NCBI GenBank assembly: GCA_019671005.1 | Contig: CM033714.1 | Location: 82,699,909-82,763,908 of the forward strand | Origin: Hibiscus mutabilis | Lineage: Eukaryota > Streptophyta > Magnoliopsida > Malvales > Malvaceae | Reading direction: 5' to 3' | DNA: 64,000 bases | Shown here: positions 9,994 through 22,678 of the stretch, piece after piece | Layout of the letters: each line of letters starts with the position of its first letter | Position numbering within the stretch: position 1 is the first letter of the stretch | The notes under the pieces: model-generated | The model's input: the letters and a program-made list of their open reading frames with translations, nothing else | Databases searched by the model: none | Told to the model about the DNA's origin: nothing | Position numbers and translations under genes: made by a program

Positions 9994-12853
9994 TGTAACA
10001 CCCCCGACTCGGATGTTACAATTTGGACCTCAAACCCAAATCAAAACCATTAAAAAATCTCAAACAACGTTTAGCCCAACAAGTTATTTCTCAAAAGCAT
10101 TTAAAGTCAACAGTTGAAAATATAGATAAATCATTTAAATAGTTACAAAGGAGCTCCACTTTAATTTTAAACATTTGATTTGATTAATACAATTTCAAAA
10201 TAAGAAGTAGAGACTCAACCTTGTAAGGTCCTATGAATACACAGCCCACTGAACACAAGTACCGTACTCTGAAGGCCCCACATGCTAGAATCCTAAACCG
10301 ATAGTGCTCCTCGATCCACGATCCAACGATCAACATACGCACGAAAACAACGATTCCGAGCGCTGAGCTTACAAAGCTCAATAGTACACATCTACTATAC
10401 TAAACTTCAGGCTAATCATAAACAAAAGCATGTGAGCTAGTACGAGCAAAAATGAGAGATAAATAAACAGGTGGCGCTACCACTAGTCGCCTAAACACAT
10501 ACTCTCAACATAACAATCATCATACATGGCTCACAAGGCCCAACCATACTAGAGATCCCACCGGATCCTCCAAGCAAAACACACAATGTCATAGTCACAA
10601 ACCTAGAGTGGGGCCCGGTGTCACACAACCTCGGGAGCGTACACTCATGCTCGGAATCTCACATCAAGCATCAATACTCGGAATCTCACATCGAGTGGAA
10701 TGGCTCAAAATCTTGCATCATCACTCGAAATCTCACATCGAGTGGTCTTCATGTGTTGCAATACTCTTTCACTGGGTATCTGGATTCCATAGTCAAGAGT
10801 TTAATTACATAGTGCCCTTACCTAGCACCCTCACACATGACCCACCAAGAATCTTTAAGGTTTGCAAACACACACATGTAAACCCTTTTTTTATCTATCA
10901 AAATAATTATCATTTAGGCCACATACGGTGTTAGATACTTAGTTTCTTGTTATCACTATTCATTTTACCCCTTAGAAGACCCATCGGGCCCTTACTCTCG
11001 AATCATTGAACCCTTGAACTTAAAATGAAGTTTTTGAGCAGATTGCCCAGGCCGTATGAAAACACTCCTAAAGTGTATCGATACAACCACCTGTATCGAT
11101 ACTCTTCGCACATGTACCGATACCCAGCTACATACACATGGTCTTAACAGAGCCGGTCCTGAGATTTTAGAGGCCCTATGCGAACTGAAAAATTAGGGCC
11201 CTACCAATAAGTTTTGAAAAAAATAATTTTTAATAGTAGGCCCCTAATAACAAATATTTAAAAAAATGAATTTTAAGATAGGCCTAAACAAATATTGAAA
11301 ATTTTAATTTTAAGAATATGTCTCTAATAACAAATATTGGGGAAAATGAGTCTATAATAACATGCATTGAAAAAACTAGAACCTAAATAACAAGTATTGA
11401 AAAGAATGGAGCTAAATAATAAGTATTGAAAAAATTGAATTTTAAGAGTAGGTCCCTAAGAAAAAAATATCAGAAAAAATTGGACATCAAATAACGTGTA
11501 TTGAAAAAATTGGTCCCTTAATAACAAATATTGAAAAAAATAAAATTTAAGAGTAGCTCATAATAATAAAATATTGAGAAAATTAAGTCTCTAGTAATAA
11601 GTATTGAAAAAATTGGACCCCAAATAATAAGTATTGAAAAAAATGAATTTGAAGAGTATGTCTCTAATAATAAATATCAAGAAAAATTGGGCCCCAAATA
11701 ATAAGAATTGAAAAAAATGTACCCCTGATACTAACTATTAGAAAAATTAACTATTTAAGTAGTAAAAATTAAAAAAAAAAGAGGGCTTCTATCTAATATT
11801 ATAACCAAATTATTATTTTGTTTACTTGTTATTTATGGCACAAAGTGGGGGTCTTTATCTAATATTATAATTAAATTTTGGAGCCTTTTATATTATAATT
11901 TTTAAGTAGAAAAAATTAGAAAAAATTAAACTATAACGTTAAATCTTGAAAGCGTATTGGTACTAAAATTCTCTACTGAAATATGGTTGGGAAAAAATAT
12001 TGATACCCTCCATGGCGTACCAATACGCCCTTCAAGATTCATCGAAATCTTAACAATTTAAGCCAGGCGTACCGATACATGCATGACTGTATCGATATAC
12101 AATCCAAAAATCAGTTTCTGAAGTTCGGATTTCATCCCAAAAACCCCCAAACCCTTAAGGCAAGACTACAAACTAACCTTACAAATTATGGGTAAGTTAT
12201 TAAATGGATTTCTACCATTTTTACATCATTTAAACACCAATTTTGGATATTCACGTGGCTAAATTTCAAGCTCTAACCCCCTACCCAAAACATCATAAAC
12301 AAGCAAGCAACCAAATCAATGATTTCTAAGAATATACAAGAGTTAGTAGTGTACTAACCTTGATCTATTGCTGGAAAATGATCTTCCAAACCAAGCCTCT
12401 CAAGCCTTCTTCTTCCCAAGGTCCTTGGATGATCCTTCCACTTCTTTCACTTGAACTAAAGATCATTGAATGCTGATAAAACTTCCCTCAACAAGCCAAA
12501 CGTAATTCACGAAGCAAGGCTTCAAGATTCTACCTTTGATGGTGGTGTTTTGGGTGGAAAAATGAATTTGGAATAGAGGAAGAGACCATGAAGCAAGGTA
12601 ATCTTCCCATTTTCTGCACAATGTCCCCAAAATTAAAGTCATTCCCTCTTTTTTCTTTAAACAAGGTTTTAACACTCTACCCCATTTCCATTCAACCCAA
12701 CTCAAACATGCAACAACCAATTGAGCCCAACAACAAGGGAATAGGCCCAATAGGGCTATCCAAGTTCAACATGTTGGCCAAATGTGAAGCCCAACTTAAC
12801 GTTCATGCCTCGGGTTAACCTAATCCTCGGATTTCAAGATTTGGGTCGTTACA
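9994..12853. mobile_element. Solo LTR of a large Ty3/gypsy family
   Basis: The 2.86-kb segment begins TGTAACACCCCCGACTCGG and ends GGGTCGTTACA, i.e. TG...CA with short inverted ends. The 7-mer GATTTTT lies directly on both sides (9987-9993 and 12854-12860). No primer binding site, polypurine tract or gag-pol sequence is found, so a solo LTR left by LTR-LTR recombination fits best. The start resembles that of the 2.7-kb LTRs at 43982 and 54653 (TGTGACACCCC..CCCGG), suggesting a related family. It contains GTATCGATAC palindromes and an approximately 30-bp degenerate tandem repeat. Confidence 0.7.
11160..11760. repeat. Degenerate tandem repeat of about 30 bp
   Basis: Roughly eighteen diverged units built on the phrase 'aataacaaatattgaaaaaatt' plus a GGGCCC- or GGACCC-like core (ccccaaataataagtattg and variants). 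Located inside the solo LTR. The segment is introduced by agagccggtcctgagatt, reminiscent of ends of some DNA elements, but no matching right end was found. Confidence 0.6.
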
Positions 12854-13265
12854 GATTTTTCACCGAAAAATGTCTTGAAATTCATGAATCTCGGTTGAAA
12901 CCTTTCGGTTTCCTCACTTCAGATCTTTTTTTGTGAACTTCGAAGCATTTTTGGGTAAAATGAAGGTCGGCTTCGAACTCAGGAGATCGGGACGAAGTGA
13001 CCGGTGAAATTTGAGATCAAATGGCCACCATCTATGGCCGTTGGGGGTGGCGTCAGACGGCAATGGACAGTTGAGTTTATTTTTTAAAATTGTTTTTATA
13101 TTAAATAATAAAAAATGTCACGCATATAAAGTAATAATAATATAATAAAGAGGGATCAAAACATGAGCAATTCAAAAGTTCAATTATTAAATTGAAAAAT
13201 TTTAAAGTTAGGTGACCAAAATAGGAGAGAGAAAATAGTTGAGTGATGATTATCGTATTTTATCC

Positions 13266-13274
13266 ATAAAATTA
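13266..13274. repeat. 9-bp target site duplication, right
   Basis: ATAAAATTA, identical to 9667-9675, directly after the right TIR of the Mutator-type element. Confidence 0.8.
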
Positions 13275-13539
13275 TTATTCAACAAAAAAGTTTTGGCTAC
13301 GAGCTGCTCCTCGTTCTCTTAATATATTGAAAATAATATTACCTACAATTGTGAGCGATGGATTTAAAGAAACAAATTTCTCAAAATTTTGCATGTGAAG
13401 TAATTGCTTCAATAATCTTTTTTATATTAAAATCCAATACTATAGTTTTTAATTGACTTAATACTAGTTTAAGTTCTATTCTTTTTTACATAGTTACCTA
13501 AAATATTTTTTGTTGAAATAGGTGTTTAACGTTTTATTT

Positions 13540-14150
13540 TGACTCGTTTAAAAATTTTTTTAGACACTTAATTTAATAAAAAAAACTTGAAGCACTTATT
13601 TCAGCAAAAAAATACTTATTTCAAAAAAAAATATTGTTTGAGAACTTATTTTAATATTAAGCCTTTGTAATTTTAATGCAGGAGCAATAACCCTTCAAAT
13701 CCCTTCATAGTTTGGTCACTAATTTAAAAACACAAATTAATTTATTCTAGATATAATAAAAATTACATAAATCCCTTACTAACTCTCGAACACATAATTT
13801 TAAATTATTTATATTTATATAAAATTGTACTGTTTTACAAATATAAATAAAAAATAAATGAACGAATATAAATATATATTTATAGCTCAATTCATTTATA
13901 ACCATACAACATACTTCATGAGAACTTTCCTTATTTATGACCAAACTATGAAGGGATTTGAAGGGTTATTGCTCCTGCATTAAAATTACAAAAGGCTTAA
14001 TACTAAAATAAGTTCTTAAACAATATTTTTTTATAATAAGTATTTTTTACTGAAATAAGTGCTTTAAAATTTTAAATTATAAATATATATTTATAGCTCA
14101 ATTCATTTATAACCATACAACATGCTTCATGAGAACTTTCCTCATTTAAC
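13540..14150. repeat. Composite of inverted and direct repeats
   Basis: 13560-13727 is an inverted copy of 13936-14080; the core 'gcaggagcaataaccctt' and 'cccttcatagtttggtca' is almost perfect. In addition about 70 bp at 13865-13935 (agctcaattcatttataacc ... cttcatgagaactttcc) recurs as a direct repeat at 14083-14150. This looks like a fold-back element whose insertion or rearrangement duplicated adjacent DNA. Confidence 0.6.
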
Positions 14151-17100
14151 AAGGTTTCATCCCTTTTTCCACCAAACTTTGTTCTTTATTTGATATAAAA
14201 CTAAACCAGCGACACGACAACATAGAGTTTGGGAGGTCCATTTTTTTGTTCAATTTTATTTTAAATCCCTGCCAGTTTAAAGTTTATAAAATTAATCCTT
14301 ACTCCCTTAATCCTTGAGTACTTATTTTAAAACAAGTTGCATGGAATGGTATGGTTGATACCAAATCCATGTGATATACGATGTTACAGTACATTTATTT
14401 TCATCATATCAAATGAAAGTTACCTCAAAAGATTGTCAAGGGGTAGGATAAAAAGACATAACTTTGATCTTGTGAGGTGTGAACCCCCAAAAAATAAACA
14501 AACATAATTATAGGGTCTTTTTATTTTTCATTCCGTTAAAATTAATTTATTAAACACTAAACGTTCTTAATCTATATTTATAGTGAACAAGTTACTGATC
14601 CAACGATAATATTTCACATACATTTTAAGTTCAGTTGACATGAGATTTTAAATTCAAACTATGATTACAAAATTTTGTACCGACTCAATTGTCACTTTAT
14701 TCCAAAGCTAAAGAAAGATGGGATATTGGTATTGTTTAATGAATGGGAAATGTTCTTTAAGTTAAGAGGGGATTGGAGTCTAACACTGAACATTGCTTGT
14801 CTACCTTACGACTAAAGTTGAATGTTTTTCACCTTTTTTGTTTTCTTATGAACAAATGACAAACAGTGTTTTCAAAAGCAAAGGAATCCAAAGGAAAAAC
14901 ATTATCATTATTTCATAAAGCAATAAAGAAAATAAATCAAAAGGATTTTCTTATTATGACAATTTTGGATAGGCGTAATAAGAACGCCCAGTCGATCACA
15001 TATGATTCTAGAAAAAAAAACAATGAATTAACTTAAATATTTGTAAGAAAAAAACAAAAGATTAGTTTGGACTAGTAAGTTTAATATTTTTAGATTTACA
15101 TTAAATCACGGTACTCAATCTGAATCTAACACATTGGGATATCTTTTTTAGTACATAGGATAAAGTTACATTCTACTATCGAGAGTGGATGGCATTCTTG
15201 CCACACATATCAACATAAAATAATAAGAAGAAAATTAAAAAGGAGATAAATCAAGTATCAACGAATAAATAGATTTATTTTGTTCTTTTTTGTGTCCATT
15301 TATATAATATATCAATAATTTTATACTTTTTAAAAAAATAATGATTTTATGCTATGTATATTATTAATAAAACAGAAACAATTAATAAAACAGTAAAACT
15401 AAGTCATTAATACACGTAACTTCAAATCATTTGTAAGATATATAAAACGACACAAAAAATGAACAAACGAATTTTATTCTCGACCACACGATTTACAAGA
15501 TGATATGCATATCTATTCCTTTCTTGGAAGACATGTTGGATCTCCATAATCCAACCTTAGCTAATTAACCTCATCGCCATACCCAATAGATCAATCACGA
15601 ATCAAACCGCCAACATTCGTATGTTTGTATAACGTTTGGTATTTTGGAAAAAACAAGACCTTTGGGCCTTCCTAGGCAAATAAAAGAAAAAGTTTGGTAT
15701 TTTGGGCTCACAAACATATTTGACAAGCTTGATTCTTTTCTTACATTCTAATTATTTAAATTTATATAATGTTTGCTAATTGATATTTTTTTGAAAAATA
15801 TAAAGGGTATCATTAAAAACTCCTTTTTGTTGAAAATCATGCTAACATAAGAAAAAAAGTGCCCGAAATTATTATTAAATTTAATTGAATTCTTAACTCA
15901 ATTCGTAGCTTCAAAAAATCCAAAGGTTTGAGTTGTGATTAAACATAGAAAACAAAAGGTCACCGACTTCAACTTGACCTTATATGTAAAAGATGAGAAA
16001 GCGACGCCCAGCTATTTCATATTCAATTGACTAAAGCTAATTAGCAGCCAGCTCAGACGTGTTTCCTTAATAGGAACTTGATTACCACAACTCCCACACT
16101 AAGTTCGCTTTTAAGAATCCATCATCTTCTTAATAATTTACGTTCGAGTATTATTTTATGTAAATCTGGTGCAATATAAAAAAATTATTGTAATTATCCA
16201 TATATATACATAAAAATCCGTAAATATATGATATCAAATCCGATTATATATTAATTCAGTTAACATTATTGTTATTATTGAAACTCTTAATAATTATGAG
16301 TCGAGTGAATTTAAACATTGATGTTCACTTAACAGTCACCGACGAATTGCCCCTTTTCTTTATGCACTAAAACATACACAATTTGCCTTTTTGAGGTCTA
16401 TAATTGCCATCTCCAAAACATAATTTTTGTGGTCCAAATTTGATGATTAATCAACCAATAAATCATTATCAATAATATATTTCTTTGCCACGTTAATGAT
16501 TAAGATTCATTAAAATGGACCTCATATCTTTGTCCATGTTCCCTAAAATCCCAAACTTTAATATATATTTAACATGTAACTATGTTCATATTAATCTGAA
16601 ATTCGTATTTGATGTTCTTCGGTCGGACCTAACTAATACTATTATTAAGTTGTTTTGATTTCTTTGCATGTATATGTAAAATTTAAGCTGATGATGATTG
16701 GATTAGATTGATTGATTAAAATTAAAATTATTATTAATTTAGAGAAATAATTATAATTTATAGAAGAAGAAAAACCTAATTACTGCCAAATTGCAAAGAT
16801 AAAATTCTTTATGAAGAGTATTAGAAGAACGAGACAAACAAGATTCCATTATTTGACTTTAGGTGTACCCCTCAAGAATATAATGACCAAAACAACCCTC
16901 CAATATAAGACTTTTTAAAATCATTATCAACATCTTTTAATATATATAATAGTTACATTATATTCAAATAAATTGAGTGAAACCGAATCTTAAATATTAA
17001 ATAAGATGTAATCTCTCTCACGTGAAATTTTTCATCCATAAAATTCAAACACTATATCTTATTACTTTTATTTTAAATGTATCAAATTTCCTATCCTTCA

Positions 17101-17558
17101 ACCCAAGTCAAAGAAGTAAATAAAAGCCTTGACCTCACCTTAAATAAAATAGTAAAAAATAAATTCCTTTAAAATTATTAATTCAATTTATTACTTTTAA
17201 ACATTGAGATTTTTAACTTTAACCCACATAATTTACATTGTTACTCTCCAATTAATAATTCAACACTACAAAATAATTAATTGATCTAATAAAATAAGGT
17301 ATTAATTTTATTAAGTAAAGTTAAAAATTCAAATTCTAATATATAAATAAAAAATAAAAGAGTCGACTGTATAACGAGCTTATATAAAACTCGATCCGAA
17401 TTAATTGTGCATGAATTGAACATTGTTGGTTAAACCAAAAATTCTAACACTCGCTGACTGATTAAATTAATGACTTTAAAAATCACATTTATGGAGTCCC
17501 CTAGAAGGGATACTTTTGTCTTTAAACAAAAATGCTTATCCTTGTAGACATTTGGCAC
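14151..17558. other. AT-rich intergenic DNA
   Basis: No gene, RNA gene or recognisable element seen over this 3.4 kb. It is uniformly AT-rich on both strands. Confidence 0.5.
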
Positions 17559-18213
17559 TAGGGATGGCAAAATTATTCGTCCTCGACCCGACCCGGTGTG
17601 TCTCGACCGATCGAGTTTTTTCTTATGATTTTTGAGTTCGGGGCGGGGTGGGTATTTAAAAATATAAAGTCGGGTCGGGGCGGGTTCGGGTATGATATGA
17701 AAATTCTCTGCCCTGCTCCAGTATTTTTTATTATTTTTATTATATTTATAAAAATATCACTATATATAAATATTTTTAGGGGTTTCAAGCTATTTTTTTA
17801 GTTTGTGTTTATCGTAAATTTTTGTTAGATATTGTTCGAATTTTAACATATCTAATTCTAAAAGTCAATTGTTCGAGTTTATTTTTTAAATATGTATTTT
17901 TTTCTTCATATGAGTAATTTAATTGGTTTTATTTTATTTTTTATATAGTTTAAAGTATGTAAAATTTATATTGTGTAAATATAATGGTCGTTTGATCGAA
18001 TCTAATATTTATTGTCGACGAAATTTAATATATTTTTTATATTTTCAAATCGGATTGGGGTCGAATTAAGAGTTTATAAATAGGGACGGGGCGGCGCAGA
18101 TAAATTATTATTTTATTTTCAGAGTGGGGCGAAGTCGAGTTTTAAAATTAGTATATCGGAGCGGGTTCGGAGAGGCCAAAAACCGGGCCCGTCCCGCCGC
18201 GTTGCCATCCCTA
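17559..18213. mobile_element. hAT-type MITE, copy 1 of a family
   Basis: Ends are TAGGGATGGCAA (left) and TTGCCATCCCTA (right), a perfect 12-bp inverted repeat. Flanking 8-mers TTTGGCAC and TATGGCAG agree at 6 of 8 positions. Both ends are GC-rich (cggggcgggt-like) while the 400-bp middle is AT-rich. The middle matches the element at 29866-30447 over its whole length (shared tatcactatatataaata and aagtcaat.gtcgag.ttatttt words). Confidence 0.75.
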
Positions 18214-21200
18214 TATGGCAGTACTCTGTACCGACGGTTTGAGGGGGATGGATTTCCATATTTGTCCCTCAGAACGAGTGGGAAGGTGTAGATGAGCATA
18301 GGAGTGGGGCATCCCATGAGGGGACATTTAAAACCCATATTCCAAATCCAGGCAAATCTAGCTATCTACCTGTTCTCCCCAACAAACCCTTTTATCAACC
18401 ACCTAGTTTGGGACATTTTGTATTAGTCACCTCTTCACTAATTAAACCACTCTCCCCACACAATAATTTATCCTCAATTTCTCTCTTGTGCTGGTAACCA
18501 GATATTCGATAGTTACAATTTTTTTATATTAAATTTAGAGTTAAAATAGGCAGGTCTATCGCATGGAATATTTTCTTTATATTTTTATTTATAAGATTCT
18601 AATTTAACATTTTATTTAAAGGGTATTAGGTTTCTTTTGCTCAAGTGTTAGGATTGTTTCCCTCAATATTATCATCTCAAATATTTGAATATAAATTTTA
18701 TTTTTTTGTATAATTACCGTTATTTGACTCATTGGTTGATCATTATAAATCGAGTATTGTAAAAACTATAAAGACGGCCATTCTAACTCAGTTTGCTCTA
18801 ATCACAATATCAGGATTTGAATATTTAATCTATATAAGTAACTTAACACCTCATCTCATTAAACTAATTAATAATTTAATAAAAAAAACTATTTGGCTTT
18901 CTCTCCCAATTTTATAAATTAATAATTTACTTAAACAATACCAAGTTATTTACTACTTAAACTACATACCGGTCCAAGTTGTTTACCTCTTACTACTAAT
19001 TATAAAGATATATGAATGTATTCAATCCAATCAGACTTTTGGTTGATAATACAACTAGTTACAATGCATTGTGGATGGGAATAATAATGCAATGGGTAGA
19101 TCTGGTGCAAGTGGGCAACTGGGGGAGAAGAACAAGGGGGTCCACATAAGCATAGCCAAAATTAAAAAGGCTGGGTCCTGATTGTGATTGGGTTATCCTA
19201 ACCGTTGAATGATTTTGTGCAGGAAGATCTAATACTGTAGGGACCAACTATTGAATTTGCCCACTGTTGTCCCTAAACGCCAAGCCCTTTTGCCCTTTGA
19301 GGGGCCATTCCTTACCTATTTTGACCGCGACACATCATAACCGCCATTTACTCTCTACATGCATTTCGCCACCACCCCATATGCTCTTTCACAACTCTCT
19401 CTGTTTTTATTTCATTCTAAGTGTTTAAATTTGAATTTAAATCCGATCCAATCAATACGATTCGATTATAAAAGGCAAATTTAAAACGAGTCAAACTTGA
19501 AATCAATTTAAATATGAAACTCATTCAAACATAAAAGAATTCGTATTCATCTTGATTTGCACAAATAACTCGAAATGACTTAAACCTAAAATGACATAGC
19601 CTAAAATTACACGATTTAACAAACTCGAGCCTCAAACACAAACCTAAAATGACCAAAATTGAAGTTATATAAAAATTTTGAAATCTGAATTGATACCGTC
19701 TAGATTTACCTAATTTAAAATTAACTTGATTTGTCAATTTGACAAGTTTATTTTTAATATCATGTCTAAACTACTCGTATTTACGAAATTCGAGATATTA
19801 CATGCTTAAGAACGTATCAACCCACAACTTTTAAAAACTAGAAAACATATCGACTAGTTTTGTGTATATCGTTAAGAAATTCTACTTACAACAAAAAAAA
19901 AAATTAAATCTTGTATAGCAAGTTATTTGAATTTTATCGATTCAATTGACCTATAATGGAATAATTTGATGTAAGTTTAACATGCAGAAATATAGTATTT
20001 AATTTGGATTATTATTTATTAGTGGCTAATGTTATAAATAATATATATTATTGTGGATATCTATAATATCAAATGGATAAAAATAAATTTTTATTTGAGA
20101 TAATTTATTTATTTTTATGTATCCATTTATCTCGTATTTATTTTTGATTTTGTGAGTTTTATCATTATATTTTACTACATATACTTGTACTTTAAATATC
20201 TAATCCAAGTGGATAAGAAAACACAAAACAAGAATTACATTCTATATTCTTTTTCAGTTCTCTCTACTTTCTTTTATTATATTTTCTGTTAAATTTATTT
20301 TAATTTTAAAATATATTATCAGCATGATCTTGCTCTAAAATAATAGTTATTTTATATTGAATATGAAGAATAGTTCTTCATTTGAAGGCTTAGAGGAAAA
20401 GATACACAGATTTACATGGAGTTTTTTTTCTTACTATTTTATGACTAGATTAATTTTTGATTAGTTAATTTGTGATTTTATTATAATTTTGATTTATTTG
20501 TTTTATTTCTGTTTTATAAGGATGGTCAAGATTTAATATAAATATTGATATTGATTCTTGTTCTTATTTGGTTGTCTTTTGTTAATCGTTAAACTATGAG
20601 AATAAAATTTCTTGTATTTATATAATATTTTACATGTACAGATCAAGGTTTTGAAAAATTATAATTTAATCTCTTGTTTTTTTATAAAAGAACTTGGCCC
20701 TTCGAATTTTTAAAAAATTCATATTAATCTTTAAATTTTTTGAATATTTTAAATTAAATTGCTGCCCACAACTTTTAAAAGTTCTTACCAAGCCTCTCAA
20801 AATTTTAATCAGATTCTATTTTTTTAAAAAAATGTAAATTAAACTTTTAAAATATAATTTAAACCTCTAATTTTTCAATTGTCACAAACTCTTTCAACTA
20901 GTTCCGCCACTAAATAAAATGAATTATTAGAGCAAATGAAAATGAAATATTTCTAAAGCATGATAAAATAACTAAGTCTCATATTCTAACAAAGAAAGCT
21001 ATAAATTTGAATCGAATTAATAGAATGACAACTTATTAGAGAAAATGACCTAGACATAACAAATTGTAAAGCTTTAGAAGAGATACACGTAAATGAAAAT
21101 TAAAATGATATCGAAAAAGAGTTTGATCTCCAAAATTTAATGTTCGTAAAGAGTAGAGTAATCTTTCTGCTGCTACACTAATAGTTTGATTGACATGTTT

Positions 21201-21294
21201 GTTTCTTAAAATTTATTTAATATATATTAAAATAAAAATCGATCAAAAGTTAACATGTTTTTTTATATAAATTTTCTAATTGAATACCAGTATT
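18214..21294. other. AT-rich intergenic DNA
   Basis: No gene or element that I can support. Short GC-richer patches near 18230-18330 and 19050-19330 hold no recognisable protein. Confidence 0.45.
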
Positions 21295-21652
21295 GGTTTT
21301 TAGAAAAACAATCCAATTAAAATATAATGTTAGGAATGTAGAGCATGTTAGAGAATATTTTTTCAAAAGATGTTAGAGAATATTTAATAAATTTTCTATA
21401 ATAAAAAAGAACTTGTCATATGTTCTAGGCGAATTTTTTGTATTTATTATTTTTAATGAGCAGGAGAATTCATCGTGTGGTCCTTGCAAGTTTCCCAAAT
21501 AATATCGAACGGGTTTCTCAAGTATAAAGAACTCTTCAGTAACACACGATAAATTTTCTTTCACTATAACAAATATCATAGTTTGCTAAATAAACTCCAA
21601 CATACTACATATCCCTAATGTTATATTTTAATTGGATTATTTTCCTAAAAAT
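21295..21652. repeat. Fold-back MITE
   Basis: Inverted arms of about 40-50 bp: the left arm around 21300-21340 contains AATCCAATTAAAATATAAT and the right arm (21604-21650) contains its reverse complement with few changes. The loop holds no conserved coding sequence. Confidence 0.55.
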
Positions 21653-22539
21653 TCTGAGACTTTAAAGTCATGCTTTATTGCTCAGATATTGTTGTTGAAA
21701 AAATGGTGTACAAAATAATTTTTATGCTCTTATAGTGACGTTTTTACGATACATTGGAAAGTCGTCTTCTTTGTCGGACGATTTTTCAATGATTTTAAAA
21801 ATATTAAAAAAATTATTATACATTCCTAGCGAGTTTAAGAAAAATTATCATACTTTTCCGACAATTTTCATAACACTATAAATTTATTTATACTTTCAAC
21901 GTATAATTACTCGAACATTTTAAATAGAGATTATATTATATGATTGATTTATCACATCAACCACAATTCTAAGTTTTAACTAATGAAAATCACTCATTAT
22001 ATCATTTTTTATATTATTATTTTTAATTATATAATAACTTTAATAATAAATTTTTTTTAAATGACATGTAAAAATTATTAATAAAAATTTACTAATTGAA
22101 AAAAAACAACATAAAAATAATATAATGAGTATTATTATTAATTGAAAATATAATTAATATAATAAGCTAGACACATAATATAACTTTTTCCCTTAAATGA
22201 CCCTTTAATTTTTCTGAAATGTATTATTGGAGTAAATTTCCCTTGAACTCACTTTAATAATTACCATAAATGATAATCGGAAGTTACGACCATGCGGGAG
22301 CAGGGCGGTGGTAACGTGATGGGATCCGAACCTTTTCCCTATGAGATAAAAAGGACCAAAATGTAAATTCACAAATAAAAGTAGAGAAGAAAATGGCATG
22401 GGGCGCGTGGGCCATACCACATCAATCCCTCACTTCCCAAAACCTCAAACAAAACACAACAGCGCACAGCCATTATCAAAACCCACAAAAAAAGGACACA
22501 TCCGTCATTACAACAGTTCTTCAGACCCATTTCCGTCAT

Positions 22540-22678
22540 TCCACATCCCTCTCCACTCTTACTCTAAACTCTCCCCCTTCCACACTCTCCACTCAGCTCA
22601 CTCTCTCTGCAACTTTTCGACTCAGAATTCTCCATTTTCTCTCTTTTTATTTTGCTGTAGACGAAAAGAAGGGCAAAA
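22540..22678 (+). promoter_or_regulatory. Pyrimidine-rich leader/core promoter of the SHOU4-like gene
   Basis: A long C/T-rich stretch (ctctccactcttactctaaa and onward to 22655) precedes the ATG at 22679. Such Y-patch-like sequence is common in plant core promoters and 5' leaders. No clear TATA box was found, so the exact transcription start is unknown. Confidence 0.4.

Larger units (their letters stand above)
9676..13265. mobile_element. Mutator-type non-autonomous element, split by a solo LTR
   Basis: Left end GGTTAAAATACAAGAATTAT and right end (reverse complement) GGATAAAATACGATAATCAT start a TIR of about 65-80 bp. Perfect 9-bp direct repeats (ATAAAATTA) flank it, the duplication size of Mutator-like elements. 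Without the LTR inserted at 9994-12853 the element would be about 720 bp. It carries a GC-richer, partly inverted inner segment (gtcgctgccgcc near 9890; counterpart near 13040-13070) and no transposase. Confidence 0.8.

Noticed and set aside
9994..12853. Full-length retrotransposon rather than solo LTR
   Set aside because: No primer site, polypurine tract or gag-pol similarity inside, and only one LTR-like unit.
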